DNA of 64,000 bases from Enterobacterales bacterium (GTDB taxonomy: Bacteria > Pseudomonadota > Gammaproteobacteria > Enterobacterales > Enterobacteriaceae), in the NCBI GenBank assembly GCA_015654925.1, contig JAATFX010000020.1, positions 62,001-126,000 of the forward strand. The letters are read 5' to 3'. The notes beneath the pieces are model-generated. The model did no database searches and was not told the DNA's origin. It worked only from the letters and a program-made list of their open reading frames with translations. Position 1 is the first letter of the stretch. Every line of letters starts with the position of its first letter. Position numbers and translations under genes: made by a program. Shown piece by piece: positions 28,235 to 36,861 of the stretch.

Positions 28235-29899
28235 ATGAAATCCAAGCGATTTGAAGCGCTGGCGAAACGTCCGGTCAACCAGGACGGTTTTGTCAAAGAA
28301 TGGGTCGAGGAAGGCTTTATAGCCATGGAAAGCCCGAACGATCCCAAACCGTCGATCAAGATCGTCGACGGCAAGGTCACGGAACTGGACGGTAAAGCCC
28401 GCGCCCAGTTCGATCTGATCGATCACTTTATCGCCAATTACGGCATCAACCTGTCGCGTTCCGAAGAAGTAATGGCGATGGATTCGGTCAAACTGGCGAA
28501 AATGCTGTGCGATCCCAATGTGTCGCGCGCCGAGATTATCCCGCTGACCACCGCCATGACGCCGGCGAAAATCGTCGAAGTCATGTCGCAGATGAATGTG
28601 GTGGAAATGATGATGTCGATGCAGAAGATGCGCGCCCGCCGCACGCCTTCACAGCAGGCTCACGTCACCAATATCCAGGACAATCCGGTACAGATTGCCG
28701 CCGATGCGGCCGAAGGCGCCTACCGCGGCTTCGATGAACAGGAAACCACCGTGGCGGTGGCGCGCTATGCGCCGTTTAACGCCATCGCGCTACTTGTCGG
28801 CTCGCAGGTCGGCCGGCCGGGCGTGTTGACCCAATGCTCGCTGGAAGAAGCCACCGAGCTGAAGCTGGGCATGCTGGGACACACCTGCTACGCGGAAACC
28901 ATCTCGGTTTATGGCACCGAACCGGTGTTTACCGACGGTGACGATACCCCCTGGTCCAAAGGCTTTCTCGCCTCTTCTTACGCGTCACGCGGCCTGAAAA
29001 TGCGGTTTACCTCGGGCTCCGGTTCGGAAGTGCAGATGGGTTACGCCGAAGGCAAATCCATGCTGTACCTGGAAGCGCGTTGTATCTTTATTACCCGCGC
29101 GGCCGGGGTGCAAGGGCTGCAAAACGGCTCGGTAAGCTGTATCGGTATTCCGTCGGCGGTGCCGTCGGGGATTCGCGCCGTGCTGGCGGAAAACCTGATT
29201 TGCTCGTCGCTGGATTTGGAATGCGCCTCAAGTAACGACCAGACCTTTACCCATTCCGATATGCGCCGCACCGCACGCCTGCTGATGCAGTTCCTGCCCG
29301 GGACCGACTTTATCTCCTCCGGTTATTCCGCGGTGCCCAACTACGACAATATGTTCGCCGGCTCAAATGAAGACGCCGAGGATTTCGACGACTACAACAT
29401 CTTGCAGCGGGATCTGAAAGTGGACGGCGGCCTGCGTCCGGTTCGCGAAGAAGATGTGGTCGCCATCCGCAATAAAGCGGCGCGCGCGCTGCAGGCGGCC
29501 TTTGCCGGCATGGGCCTGCCGCCCATTACCGACGAAGAAGTCACCGCCGCCACCTATGCCCACGGGTCGAAAGATATGCCCGCGCGCAACAAGGTGGAGG
29601 ATATGAAGTTCGCCCAGGAAATCATCGAGAAAAACCGTACCGGGCTGGAAGTGGTCAAGGCGCTGGCCGAAGGCGGTTTCCCCGATGTGGCGCAAAGCGT
29701 GCTGGATATCCAGAAAGCCAAGATCGCCGGCGACTATTTGCATACCTCCGCCATTATCGTCGGCAACGGCCAGGTGCTGTCGGCGGTGAATGACATTAAT
29801 GACTATGCGGGTCCGGCCACCGGATACCGTTTGGAAGGCGCTCGTTGGGAAGAAATCAAAAATATCCCCAATGCGCTCGACCCCAGTGAATTGGGTTAA
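28235..29899 (+). CDS. pduC: B12-dependent propanediol dehydratase large subunit
   Basis: PduC is the catalytic alpha subunit of diol dehydratase, converting 1,2-propanediol to propionaldehyde by a radical mechanism. It has 554 residues, exactly the Salmonella length, and is near-identical at the N-terminus (KSKRFEALAKRPVNQDGF). The ATG at 28235 follows a GGGGGATGG ribosome site, which rules out the codon at 28223. It is followed 12 bases later by pduD. Confidence 0.97.
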   Translation: MKSKRFEALAKRPVNQDGFVKEWVEEGFIAMESPNDPKPSIKIVDGKVTELDGKARAQFDLIDHFIANYGINLSRSEEVMAMDSVKLAKMLCDPNVSRAEIIPLTTAMTPAKIVEVMSQMNVVEMMMSMQKMRARRTPSQQAHVTNIQDNPVQIAADAAEGAYRGFDEQETTVAVARYAPFNAIALLVGSQVGRPGVLTQCSLEEATELKLGMLGHTCYAETISVYGTEPVFTDGDDTPWSKGFLASSYASRGLKMRFTSGSGSEVQMGYAEGKSMLYLEARCIFITRAAGVQGLQNGSVSCIGIPSAVPSGIRAVLAENLICSSLDLECASSNDQTFTHSDMRRTARLLMQFLPGTDFISSGYSAVPNYDNMFAGSNEDAEDFDDYNILQRDLKVDGGLRPVREEDVVAIRNKAARALQAAFAGMGLPPITDEEVTAATYAHGSKDMPARNKVEDMKFAQEIIEKNRTGLEVVKALAEGGFPDVAQSVLDIQKAKIAGDYLHTSAIIVGNGQVLSAVNDINDYAGPATGYRLEGARWEEIKNIPNALDPSELG

Positions 29900-29911
29900 A
29901 AGGCGGCCACG

Positions 29912-30592
29912 ATGGAAATTAATGAAACACTATTACGGCAAATCATCGGCGATGTGCTGAGCCAGATGAGGCCCCAGGATAACCAGGTCAGTTTCGCCCC
30001 CGCCGCGGCGCCTTCATCCGCCCCGGCAGCTAACGGCGACAACCAGACTTGTGATTTCCTCAAAGTGGTGGGCGACGCCAAACCGGGCGCCCACAAAGAC
30101 GAAGTGATTATCGCCGTCGGACCGGCGTTCGGCCTGTCGCAGACGGTCAATATCATCGGTTTGCCCCATAAACAGATCCTGCGTGAACTGATTGCCGGCA
30201 TCGAAGAAGAAGGCGTCAGGGCCAGGGTAATCCGCTGCTTTAAGTCGTCCGACGTGGCGTTTGTGGCGGTGGAAGGCAATCGCCTGAGCGGTTCGGGCAT
30301 CTCGATCGGCTTGCAGTCGAAAGGCACGACGGTGATTCATCAACGCGGGCTGCCGCCGCTGTCGAATCTGGAACTGTTCCCCCAGGCGCCGTTGCTGACA
30401 TTGGAAACCTACCGGCACATCGGTAAAAACGCGGCCCGCTATGCCAAAGGCGAATCGCCCGATCCGGTGCCGACGCTAAACGATCAGATGGCGCGGCCAA
30501 AATACCAGGCCAAGTCCGCGGTGCTGCATATCAAGGAAACCAAGTACGTGGTGACCGGGAAATTGCCGCAGGAACTGAGCGTAGCGCTGTAA
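29912..30592 (+). CDS. pduD: Propanediol dehydratase medium subunit
   Basis: PduD is the beta subunit of the B12-dependent diol dehydratase. Its N-terminus, [19 protein letters not shown], is a short amphipathic helix of the kind that targets enzymes into the microcompartment. A flexible Ala/Pro stretch (about 30-45) and the globular domain follow. It has 226 residues, two more than Salmonella. Confidence 0.97.
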   Translation: MEINETLLRQIIGDVLSQMRPQDNQVSFAPAAAPSSAPAANGDNQTCDFLKVVGDAKPGAHKDEVIIAVGPAFGLSQTVNIIGLPHKQILRELIAGIEEEGVRARVIRCFKSSDVAFVAVEGNRLSGSGISIGLQSKGTTVIHQRGLPPLSNLELFPQAPLLTLETYRHIGKNAARYAKGESPDPVPTLNDQMARPKYQAKSAVLHIKETKYVVTGKLPQELSVAL

Positions 30593-30662
30593 GCGTGACG
30601 ATTTCTAGCTGACTGTCTCTACGCGATCCGCGTTCGGCGGCTCGCGAATTAAGGTAACGACG

Positions 30663-31184
30663 ATGAATGCTGATGCAATTGAAACCATGGTGCGTGACGT
30701 GCTGGCACGCATGAACAACCCGGACGCGGCAGCGGCGCCAGTCTCCGCGCCCGCCGCGGCCAACCGGATCAAAGCCGGCGTGGCGGATTATCCGCTGACC
30801 AATAAACACCCGGAATGGGTGAAGACCGCCACCGGTAAAACCCTTGACGATCTGACGCTGGCCAATGTGCTTAATGGCCGCGTGACCGCGCAGGACGTGC
30901 GCATCACGCCGGAGATCCTGCGCATCCAGGCGGATATCGCCCGGGCCGCCGGCCGCGATTTGCTGGCCATGAACTTCGAGCGCGCCGCCGAACTGACCGC
31001 CGTGCCGGATGAACGGGTATTGGAAATCTACAACGCCCTGCGCCCGTTCCGTTCCAGCAAAGATGATCTGCTGGCCATCGCCGAAGAGCTGCAAACGCGC
31101 TACCAGGCCACCATCTGCGCCGGGTTTGTCCGCGAGGCCGCGGGTTATTACGTGCAGCGCAAGAAGCTCAAAGGCGACGATTAA
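30663..31184 (+). CDS. pduE: Propanediol dehydratase small subunit
   Basis: PduE is the gamma subunit completing the (alpha-beta-gamma)2 diol dehydratase. It has 173 residues, as in Salmonella, with the LANVLNGRVTAQDVRITPE and ERVLEIYNALRPFRS blocks. AAGG precedes the ATG. The 70-base gap after pduD is wider than other gaps between these genes and contains no frame of note. Confidence 0.96.
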   Translation: MNADAIETMVRDVLARMNNPDAAAAPVSAPAAANRIKAGVADYPLTNKHPEWVKTATGKTLDDLTLANVLNGRVTAQDVRITPEILRIQADIARAAGRDLLAMNFERAAELTAVPDERVLEIYNALRPFRSSKDDLLAIAEELQTRYQATICAGFVREAAGYYVQRKKLKGDD

Positions 31185-31215
31185 TCTTAGGGAACGGGAC
31201 AGGCGGGAGCGGCAC

Positions 31216-33051
31216 ATGGGTTATATCGTAGGTGTGGATATCGGTAATTCCTCCACCGAGGCGGCGCTGGCAAAGACCTCCTCCACCGGGGAATTGACAT
31301 TTATCGCCAGTTCGCTGACGGAAACCACCGGTATCAAAGGCACCAAACGCAACGTCTTCGGGATTATGCACGCCCTGAACGACGTGGTGGATCACGCCGG
31401 CATCAGCCTTGGCGACCTGACGCTTATCCGGCTCAACGAGGCGACGCCGGTAATTGGCGACGTGGCGATGGAAACCATCACGGAAACCGTCATCACCGAA
31501 TCCACCATGATCGGCCATAACCCCAAAACGCCGGGGGGCCTGGGACTGGGCGCCGGTATTACCATCGGTTTCGACGAGTTGCTTACGCGCTCCGCCGACG
31601 AGCCGTATATCGTCATCGCCCCCGCCGCGCTCGATTTCGCCGATATCGCCGCGATGATTAACGCGGCCGCCAAAGCCGGGTTCCGGATTACGGCGGCGAT
31701 CTTGCAGCGGGACGACGGCGTGTTGGTCAGCAACCGGCTGGACCACCCTATTCCCATTGTCGACGAAGTGCACTATATCGAGCGTATCCCGTTGGGCATG
31801 CCCGCGGCGGTAGAAGTTGCCGCCCAGGGCAAGGTAATTACCCAACTGTCAAATCCCTATGGCATCGCCACCGTGTTCAAGCTTACCGCCGATGAAACCC
31901 GCGCCATCGTTCCGGTGGCGCGCTCGCTCATCGGCACCCGCTCGGCCGTGGTGGTGAAAACCCCTAAAGGGGACGTTAAGGCGCGCACCATCCCGGCCGG
32001 ACATCTGGAACTGTACGCCGGTAACCGGGTCACCCGCATCGACGTCCACCAGGGGGCGGACAAAATCATGAGCGCGGTGACCGCGCTGGGCAAGCTGGAT
32101 AACGCCAGCGGGGAGTCCGGTACCCATATCGGCGGCATGCTGGAGCAAGTCCGCCAGACCATGGCGGAACTGACCAATAAGGACCCGGCGTCCGTCGCCA
32201 TCCAGGATTTGCTGGCGGTGGATACCTTTGTGCCGGTCAACGTCAAAGGCGGCCTGGCCGGCGAGTTCTTTATGGAACAGGCGGTGGGCATCGCGGCCAT
32301 GGTGAAGTCGGACCGCCTGCAAATGATGGAGATTGCCGACGTGCTGCATCAACAAACCGGCGTCAAAGTCACTATCGGCGGCGCGGAAGCGGAAGCGGCC
32401 ATCCTCGGCGCGCTTACCACGCCGGGCACCCAGCGGCCGCTGGCCATTCTTGATTTGGGCGCCGGGTCCACCGACGCCTCGATCATCGACGCCGGCGGAC
32501 GCATTGTCGCCACCCATCTGGCCGGTGCCGGTGACATGGTCACGTTACTGATTAATTCGGAATTGGGGCTGGAGCAGCGCCAACTGGCGGAGGAGATCAA
32601 AAAATACCCTCTGGCCAAGGTGGAGAGCCTGTTCCATATCCGCCATGAAGATGGCAGCGTGCAGTTTTTCAACCAGTCCCTGCCCCCGGAAGTATTTGCC
32701 CGGGTGGTGGTGGTCAAGGACGACGGCCTGGCGCCGCTGCCGGGCGATCTGGCGCTGGAAAAAGTGCGAATGGTGCGGCGCAGCGCCAAACAGCGGGTAT
32801 TCGTCACCAACGCCCTGCGCGCCCTGGCCCAGGTCAGCCCCACCGGCAGCATTCGCGATATTCCTTTCGTGGTACTGGTGGGCGGCTCGTCCCTGGACTT
32901 CGAGGTGCCGCAGCTGATTACCGATGCGCTGGCCCATTACCACCTGGTGGCGGGCCAGGGCAATGTCCGCGGCTGCGAAGGCCCGCGCAACGCCGTGGCG
33001 ACGGGATTGGTGCTGTCATGGAACGGGGAGGCGAAATATGGAACTGCCTGA
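31216..33051 (+). CDS. pduG: Diol dehydratase reactivase large subunit
   Basis: PduG is the ATPase subunit of the chaperone-like factor that swaps damaged cobalamin out of diol dehydratase. The actin/Hsp70-like nucleotide fold is visible in VGVDIGNSSTEAAL at the N-terminus and ILDLGAGSTDASII near residue 410. The start ATG at 31216 gives 611 residues, next to the Salmonella length; the long upstream in-frame extension runs through pduE in another frame and is not real. It overlaps pduH by 14 bases. Confidence 0.96.
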   Translation: MGYIVGVDIGNSSTEAALAKTSSTGELTFIASSLTETTGIKGTKRNVFGIMHALNDVVDHAGISLGDLTLIRLNEATPVIGDVAMETITETVITESTMIGHNPKTPGGLGLGAGITIGFDELLTRSADEPYIVIAPAALDFADIAAMINAAAKAGFRITAAILQRDDGVLVSNRLDHPIPIVDEVHYIERIPLGMPAAVEVAAQGKVITQLSNPYGIATVFKLTADETRAIVPVARSLIGTRSAVVVKTPKGDVKARTIPAGHLELYAGNRVTRIDVHQGADKIMSAVTALGKLDNASGESGTHIGGMLEQVRQTMAELTNKDPASVAIQDLLAVDTFVPVNVKGGLAGEFFMEQAVGIAAMVKSDRLQMMEIADVLHQQTGVKVTIGGAEAEAAILGALTTPGTQRPLAILDLGAGSTDASIIDAGGRIVATHLAGAGDMVTLLINSELGLEQRQLAEEIKKYPLAKVESLFHIRHEDGSVQFFNQSLPPEVFARVVVVKDDGLAPLPGDLALEKVRMVRRSAKQRVFVTNALRALAQVSPTGSIRDIPFVVLVGGSSLDFEVPQLITDALAHYHLVAGQGNVRGCEGPRNAVATGLVLSWNGEAKYGTA

Positions 33052-33409
33052 TATCAGCCAGCCGGCCATCGTGATCACCGTGGACCCTGACGCGGACCGG
33101 CGGAGCTGGCAGCAGCTACTTCTGGGGATGGAGGAAGAAGGCATTCCGTTTGTTCTGCATCGCGTCGAACGCGGCAACGGCGATACGTCGCCGGTGACCC
33201 TGGCGCACCAGGCCGCGTCCGCCTCGCCGCTGGCGGTGGGGGTGGCGGTGGGCGCGCGGGAATTGGTGGTACACGACCCCCACCTGCCGGCCGACGGGCC
33301 GCTGTTTGTCCTGGAGGACTATCCGCGGCTGGCGGCGGAGGAAATACGCCGTCTGGGTTGCAACGCGGCCCGGCTGGTCAAGGGATTGCCGTTTAAATTT
33401 ACCGTTTGA
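33038..33409 (+). CDS. pduH: Diol dehydratase reactivase small subunit
   Basis: PduH is the small subunit of the reactivase and resembles the dehydratase beta subunit, which it displaces during cobalamin exchange. It has 123 residues with MEEEGIPFVLHRVERG and RLGCNAARLVKGLPFKF. The ATG at 33038 lies within the pduG end (14-base overlap) after a GGGGAGG ribosome site. Confidence 0.94.
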   Translation: MELPDISQPAIVITVDPDADRRSWQQLLLGMEEEGIPFVLHRVERGNGDTSPVTLAHQAASASPLAVGVAVGARELVVHDPHLPADGPLFVLEDYPRLAAEEIRRLGCNAARLVKGLPFKFTV

Positions 33410-33485
33410 ATTTGGTCTTTAGTTTTATGTAACGCAACGCCGGCAATCAATCCGGCTCCAAGACGCCCTGAACAGGAGAGAAGTA

Positions 33486-33776
33486 ATGAATAACGCATTG
33501 GGATTAATCGAAACCAAAGGATTGGTCGGCGCCATTATCGCGGCGGATGCCATGGTCAAATCGGCTAACGTGCAGTTGGTGGGCTATGAAAAAATCGGTT
33601 CCGGTCTGGTGACGGTCATGGTCCGCGGCGATGTCGGCGCGGTAAAAGCGGCGGTTGATGCCGGGGCCGCCGCGGCGCAGGGCATCGGTAACGTGGTCTC
33701 TACCCATGTCATTCCGCGTCCGCATTCGGACGTCGAAGGCTTTTTGCCAAAATCCACCCCGGCGCTGGGTGAATAA
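33486..33776 (+). CDS. pduJ: Microcompartment shell hexamer protein PduJ
   Basis: PduJ is an abundant shell hexamer closely related to PduA. The 96 residues form one BMC domain ([43 protein letters not shown]). The C-terminus is about five residues longer than in Salmonella. AGGAGAG precedes the ATG, after a 76-base gap following pduH. Confidence 0.97.
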   Translation: MNNALGLIETKGLVGAIIAADAMVKSANVQLVGYEKIGSGLVTVMVRGDVGAVKAAVDAGAAAAQGIGNVVSTHVIPRPHSDVEGFLPKSTPALGE

Positions 33777-33791
33777 CCGGAAGGTGACCGT

Positions 33792-34388
33792 GTGAAAACT
33801 TCACTGGGTTTACTTGAAGTCGCCGGTCTGGCGCTGGCCATCAAGGTGGCGGACACCATGGCCAAGGCGGCGAACGTCGAGATTGCCGGCATTGAAAAAA
33901 CCAATGGCTCCGGCTGGATGCTCGTCACGATTACCGGTGATGTGGCGGCGGTCAGTTCGGCGATCACCAACGGTGCGGAACTGGCGCGGCGGGAAAACGG
34001 CTGGGTAGCGGATCGGGTTATCGCCCGCCCCGCCGATGCCCTGGCCGACTGGCTAACCACACGCGAACAGCCGGCGGTCATCGAAGCGCCCGCCGACAAG
34101 GCGGCGGAATCGGCTAATGACGCTAACCCGGCCGCCGACGATACGGCGCCGGCCACCGAAGCGCCCGCCGGCAAGGCGGCGGAATCGGCAAGCGTGGTTA
34201 CGCCCACGCCGGCCGCGGCCGGCGAAGCGAAGGCGGCCGCCATGGCGAGATATACGCCAAAAATCCTCTCCGGCCTGCCGGGAGTAGAGGCGGGAACCTG
34301 CAATTTATGTCACGACCCGGCCTGTCCGCGCCGTAAAGGCGAACCGCGCGCGGCGTGCATTCACAACGGAGAAAGAGGCGAAGTCTGA
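33792..34388 (+). CDS. pduK: Microcompartment shell protein PduK with Cys-rich tail
   Basis: PduK is a minor shell protein: a BMC domain (residues 1-90) followed by a long Ala/Pro-rich linker and a C-terminal cysteine motif, CNLCHDPACPRRKGEPRAAC. That C-x2-C-x4-C-x10-C spacing suggests a metal or iron-sulfur site. At 198 residues it is longer than the Salmonella protein (about 160). The extra length comes mostly from a linker in which a 33-bp stretch is repeated. The stop overlaps the pduL start by one base. The start at 33792 is probably not ATG but GTG. Confidence 0.92.
   Translation: MKTSLGLLEVAGLALAIKVADTMAKAANVEIAGIEKTNGSGWMLVTITGDVAAVSSAITNGAELARRENGWVADRVIARPADALADWLTTREQPAVIEAPADKAAESANDANPAADDTAPATEAPAGKAAESASVVTPTPAAAGEAKAAAMARYTPKILSGLPGVEAGTCNLCHDPACPRRKGEPRAACIHNGERGEV
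34082..34189 (+). repeat. Imperfect direct repeat in the PduK linker
   Basis: Two 33-bp copies (34082-34114 and 34157-34189) differ at one base and encode the repeated EAPAxKAAESA. Their starts are 75 bases apart, so a 25-codon duplication explains the longer linker. Confidence 0.85.
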
Positions 34389-35017
34389 TGGAAACTCTGG
34401 AACTGAAGTCCCTGGTGGAAAACGTACTGCTCGATATGCAACGGCGCCCTATTCCGCTCGGCATATCGAACCGGCATTTACATCTATCCCTTGAGGATTA
34501 TGAACATTTGTTTCCCGGCCGCCCGTTGATCTTTAAAAAGGATCTGTACCAGCCCGGACAGTTCGCCTCCGAACAGGTGGTGAATCTGGTCGGGCCGAAA
34601 GGCACCTTGAAAAATGTCCGGATTCTCGGCCCGCTGCGCGGCCAGTCGCAGGTGGAAATTTCACGTACCGACGCCCGGTTATTGGGCGTGGACGCGCCGC
34701 TGCGCCTGTCCGGCAACCTGAACGATACCCCGGGCCTGCTGCTGGTCAGCAACAGCGGTGAATTGCAGTTGCCCCACGGCGTGATCGTGGCGCAGCGGCA
34801 TATCCATATGTCGCCGCTGGATGCGCTGCTGTTCGGGGTCAAGCAAGGGGACCTGGTACGGGTCGCCCTGCGCGGCACCGGCCGCAAGCTGATATTCGAC
34901 GATGTGGTGGTGCGTGTGGGCGAGCATATGCGCCTGGAAATGCATATCGACACCGACGAAGCCAACGCGGCGGACGCCGGGGCCAAGGGCGCCACCGCGG
35001 TATTAATGGAGCGTTAA
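34388..35017 (+). CDS. pduL: Phosphate propanoyltransferase
   Basis: PduL converts propionyl-CoA to propionyl-phosphate and regenerates CoA inside the compartment. It has 209 residues. The N-terminal helix (METLELKSLVENVLLDMQ) is an encapsulation peptide. Two zinc-site motifs follow, NRHLHLS and QRHIHMS, one in each beta-barrel. The ATG at 34388 overlaps the pduK stop. Confidence 0.96.
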   Translation: METLELKSLVENVLLDMQRRPIPLGISNRHLHLSLEDYEHLFPGRPLIFKKDLYQPGQFASEQVVNLVGPKGTLKNVRILGPLRGQSQVEISRTDARLLGVDAPLRLSGNLNDTPGLLLVSNSGELQLPHGVIVAQRHIHMSPLDALLFGVKQGDLVRVALRGTGRKLIFDDVVVRVGEHMRLEMHIDTDEANAADAGAKGATAVLMER

Positions 35018-35019
35018 GC

Positions 35020-35526
35020 ATGGGTCAGGAACTGATGCAGGAACGTTGGATAGCCGAATGCGTGGCCCAGGTAATCCTGCGGCTGCAACAGCGCCAACTG
35101 GCCGAATTGGTTCTCAGCCAGCGGTCACTGGAAACCGACTGGCCGGCGGATGCCGCCCTGCGCCACGCCACTTTGCGGGTTACGCAAACCACGCCGGCTT
35201 TTCTACGGCAACTGGCCGCCGCCGGGGATGGCGATGCCGCCTTCGACCGCCTGCGGCAAGCCTGGCGCGACGGGATGCGGGTGGTTTTGGAAATCGAGCG
35301 GTCCTGCTTCGGCCTGCTGCCCGTAGCCGAATTGCTGCGGTTGCCGTTGAAATTCAGTACCCATGACCGCCAGCCGGTGCATCTGCTGGCCCGGCCGGTG
35401 GCCGGTTATGCCGATATAACGTCCTTGCCGGCGGGTTATCTGGTGCTGGCGCGCAGGGTACTGCTCACCGCGCTGGCCAGGGATGAAATCGTTAAACGTG
35501 GTCTTCAACTCTATAGGCAGGACTAA
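35020..35526 (+). CDS. pduM: Microcompartment assembly protein PduM
   Basis: PduM is required for proper Pdu compartment assembly in Salmonella; its biochemical role is unknown. It has 168 residues and no enzyme motifs, with a helical Arg/Gln-rich N-terminus (VILRLQQRQLAELVLSQ). Position between pduL and pduN supports the identity more than sequence does. GGAG stands eight bases before the ATG at 35020. Confidence 0.88.
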   Translation: MGQELMQERWIAECVAQVILRLQQRQLAELVLSQRSLETDWPADAALRHATLRVTQTTPAFLRQLAAAGDGDAAFDRLRQAWRDGMRVVLEIERSCFGLLPVAELLRLPLKFSTHDRQPVHLLARPVAGYADITSLPAGYLVLARRVLLTALARDEIVKRGLQLYRQD

Positions 35527-35529
35527 CTC

Positions 35530-35802
35530 ATGCAATTGGCTCGCGTAATCGGTTCGGTGGTGTCGACACAAAAAGCGCCTTCGCTGCTGGGTAAAAAATT
35601 AATGGTGGTTGAACCGGTCAATAGCGACGGTTCCGCCCCCAACGGCATCACGCTGCAGGAAGTGGCGGTGGATTCGGTGGGCGCGGGCGAAGGTGAAATT
35701 GTCCTGCTGGCCCGGGGCGCGTCGGCGCGCTGGGTCTTTGCCGAACCTAATCAGGCCATCGACCTGGCGATTGTCGGCATCATCGACAGTTTTGTGCCTT
35801 AA
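35530..35802 (+). CDS. pduN: Microcompartment vertex pentamer PduN
   Basis: PduN belongs to the EutN/CcmL family and forms the pentamers that close the shell vertices. It has 90 residues. [19 protein letters not shown] and the C-terminal AIVGIIDSF are characteristic. AGGA lies seven bases before the ATG. Confidence 0.95.
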   Translation: MQLARVIGSVVSTQKAPSLLGKKLMVVEPVNSDGSAPNGITLQEVAVDSVGAGEGEIVLLARGASARWVFAEPNQAIDLAIVGIIDSFVP

Positions 35803-35826
35803 CCGGCGCTGACGCGAGGAGCAGTC

Positions 35827-36861
35827 ATGAGCATTTATACCAAAACCGGCGATAAAGGCACCACATCGCTTATCGGCGGACAACGCATCAAAAAATACCA
35901 TCCCCGCGTCGAGGCCTACGGCACGGTGGACGAACTGAATGCCAATCTCGGCGTGGCGACACACCTGGTGCATAACGGGCTTAATCGCCAGCTGTTGCTG
36001 GACGTACAGCACCAATTGTTCTGGCTCGGCGCCGAACTGGCCGACGACCGGCCTGAACGGCGCGACGCGACGGTGCAACGGATCAATGCCGATCATATCG
36101 CGCAGCTTGAGCAGGCCATCGATCGCTGCATGGCCGCCCTACCGCCGGTGACCGGTTTTGTCCTGCCCGGCGACAGCGCCGCGGGCAGCCAGTTGCATCT
36201 GGCGCGCACCGTGGCGCGGCGCGCGGAGCGGCGGGTGGTGGAGCTGGCGGATGAGTTGCACGTGCGTGGAGAAGTACGCGAAGAAGTGCTGCGCTATCTC
36301 AACCGCCTGTCCGACTGCCTCTATGCCCTGGCGCGCAGCGAAGACGCCGCAGCCAGAACCGACGCCATCATCGGCGAGGTGGCCCGGCGCTACCAGGCGC
36401 AAACCGCGGCCGGCGCAACCGATGCTGAACCGCGGCTCAAGTCCGAAGAAGGGCTGGACTTTATCCTGGTGCACAGCCTGATGCGGGCGGCGCTGGAAGC
36501 GGCGCGGGAACTGGCGGTGCCGGTGGTGATCGCCATCGTGGATCGCCACGGCAATCCGGTCATGACCTACCGCATGACCGACGCGCTGCTGGTCTCCCTC
36601 GATCTGGCGCCGAAAAAAGCCTTTTCCGCCGTGGCGCTGAAAACCGCCACGCACAACCTTGGTCCGGCAGTCCAACCCGGAGCCGATCTTTATCAACTGG
36701 AAGCCTCGTCGGGCGGCAAGATTGTCACCTTCGGCGGCGGATATCCGCTCTACCGCGCCGGCCAACTGATCGGCGGGCTGGGCATCAGCGGCGGAACCGT
36801 CGCCCAGGATCGGCAAATCGCCCAACGGGCTATCACGCATTGTAATGTGGGGAATGAGTAA
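35827..36861 (+). CDS. pduO: PduO-type ATP:cob(I)alamin adenosyltransferase
   Basis: PduO makes adenosylcobalamin from cob(I)alamin and ATP for the dehydratase. The N-terminal domain (1-190) has the ATP motif TKTGDKGTTSLIGG and the HLARTVARRAERRVVEL block. The C-terminal domain (about 205-340) is a GlcG/DUF336 haem-binding-type domain with VIAIVDRHGNPV and GGYPLYRAGQLIGGLGISGG. It has 344 residues and overlaps pduP by one base. Confidence 0.96.
   Translation: MSIYTKTGDKGTTSLIGGQRIKKYHPRVEAYGTVDELNANLGVATHLVHNGLNRQLLLDVQHQLFWLGAELADDRPERRDATVQRINADHIAQLEQAIDRCMAALPPVTGFVLPGDSAAGSQLHLARTVARRAERRVVELADELHVRGEVREEVLRYLNRLSDCLYALARSEDAAARTDAIIGEVARRYQAQTAAGATDAEPRLKSEEGLDFILVHSLMRAALEAARELAVPVVIAIVDRHGNPVMTYRMTDALLVSLDLAPKKAFSAVALKTATHNLGPAVQPGADLYQLEASSGGKIVTFGGGYPLYRAGQLIGGLGISGGTVAQDRQIAQRAITHCNVGNE

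Noticed and set aside
31009-31215. N-terminal extension of the PduG frame
   Set aside because: It overlaps pduE out of frame, is Arg/Ser-rich, and the ATG at 31216 gives the family length.
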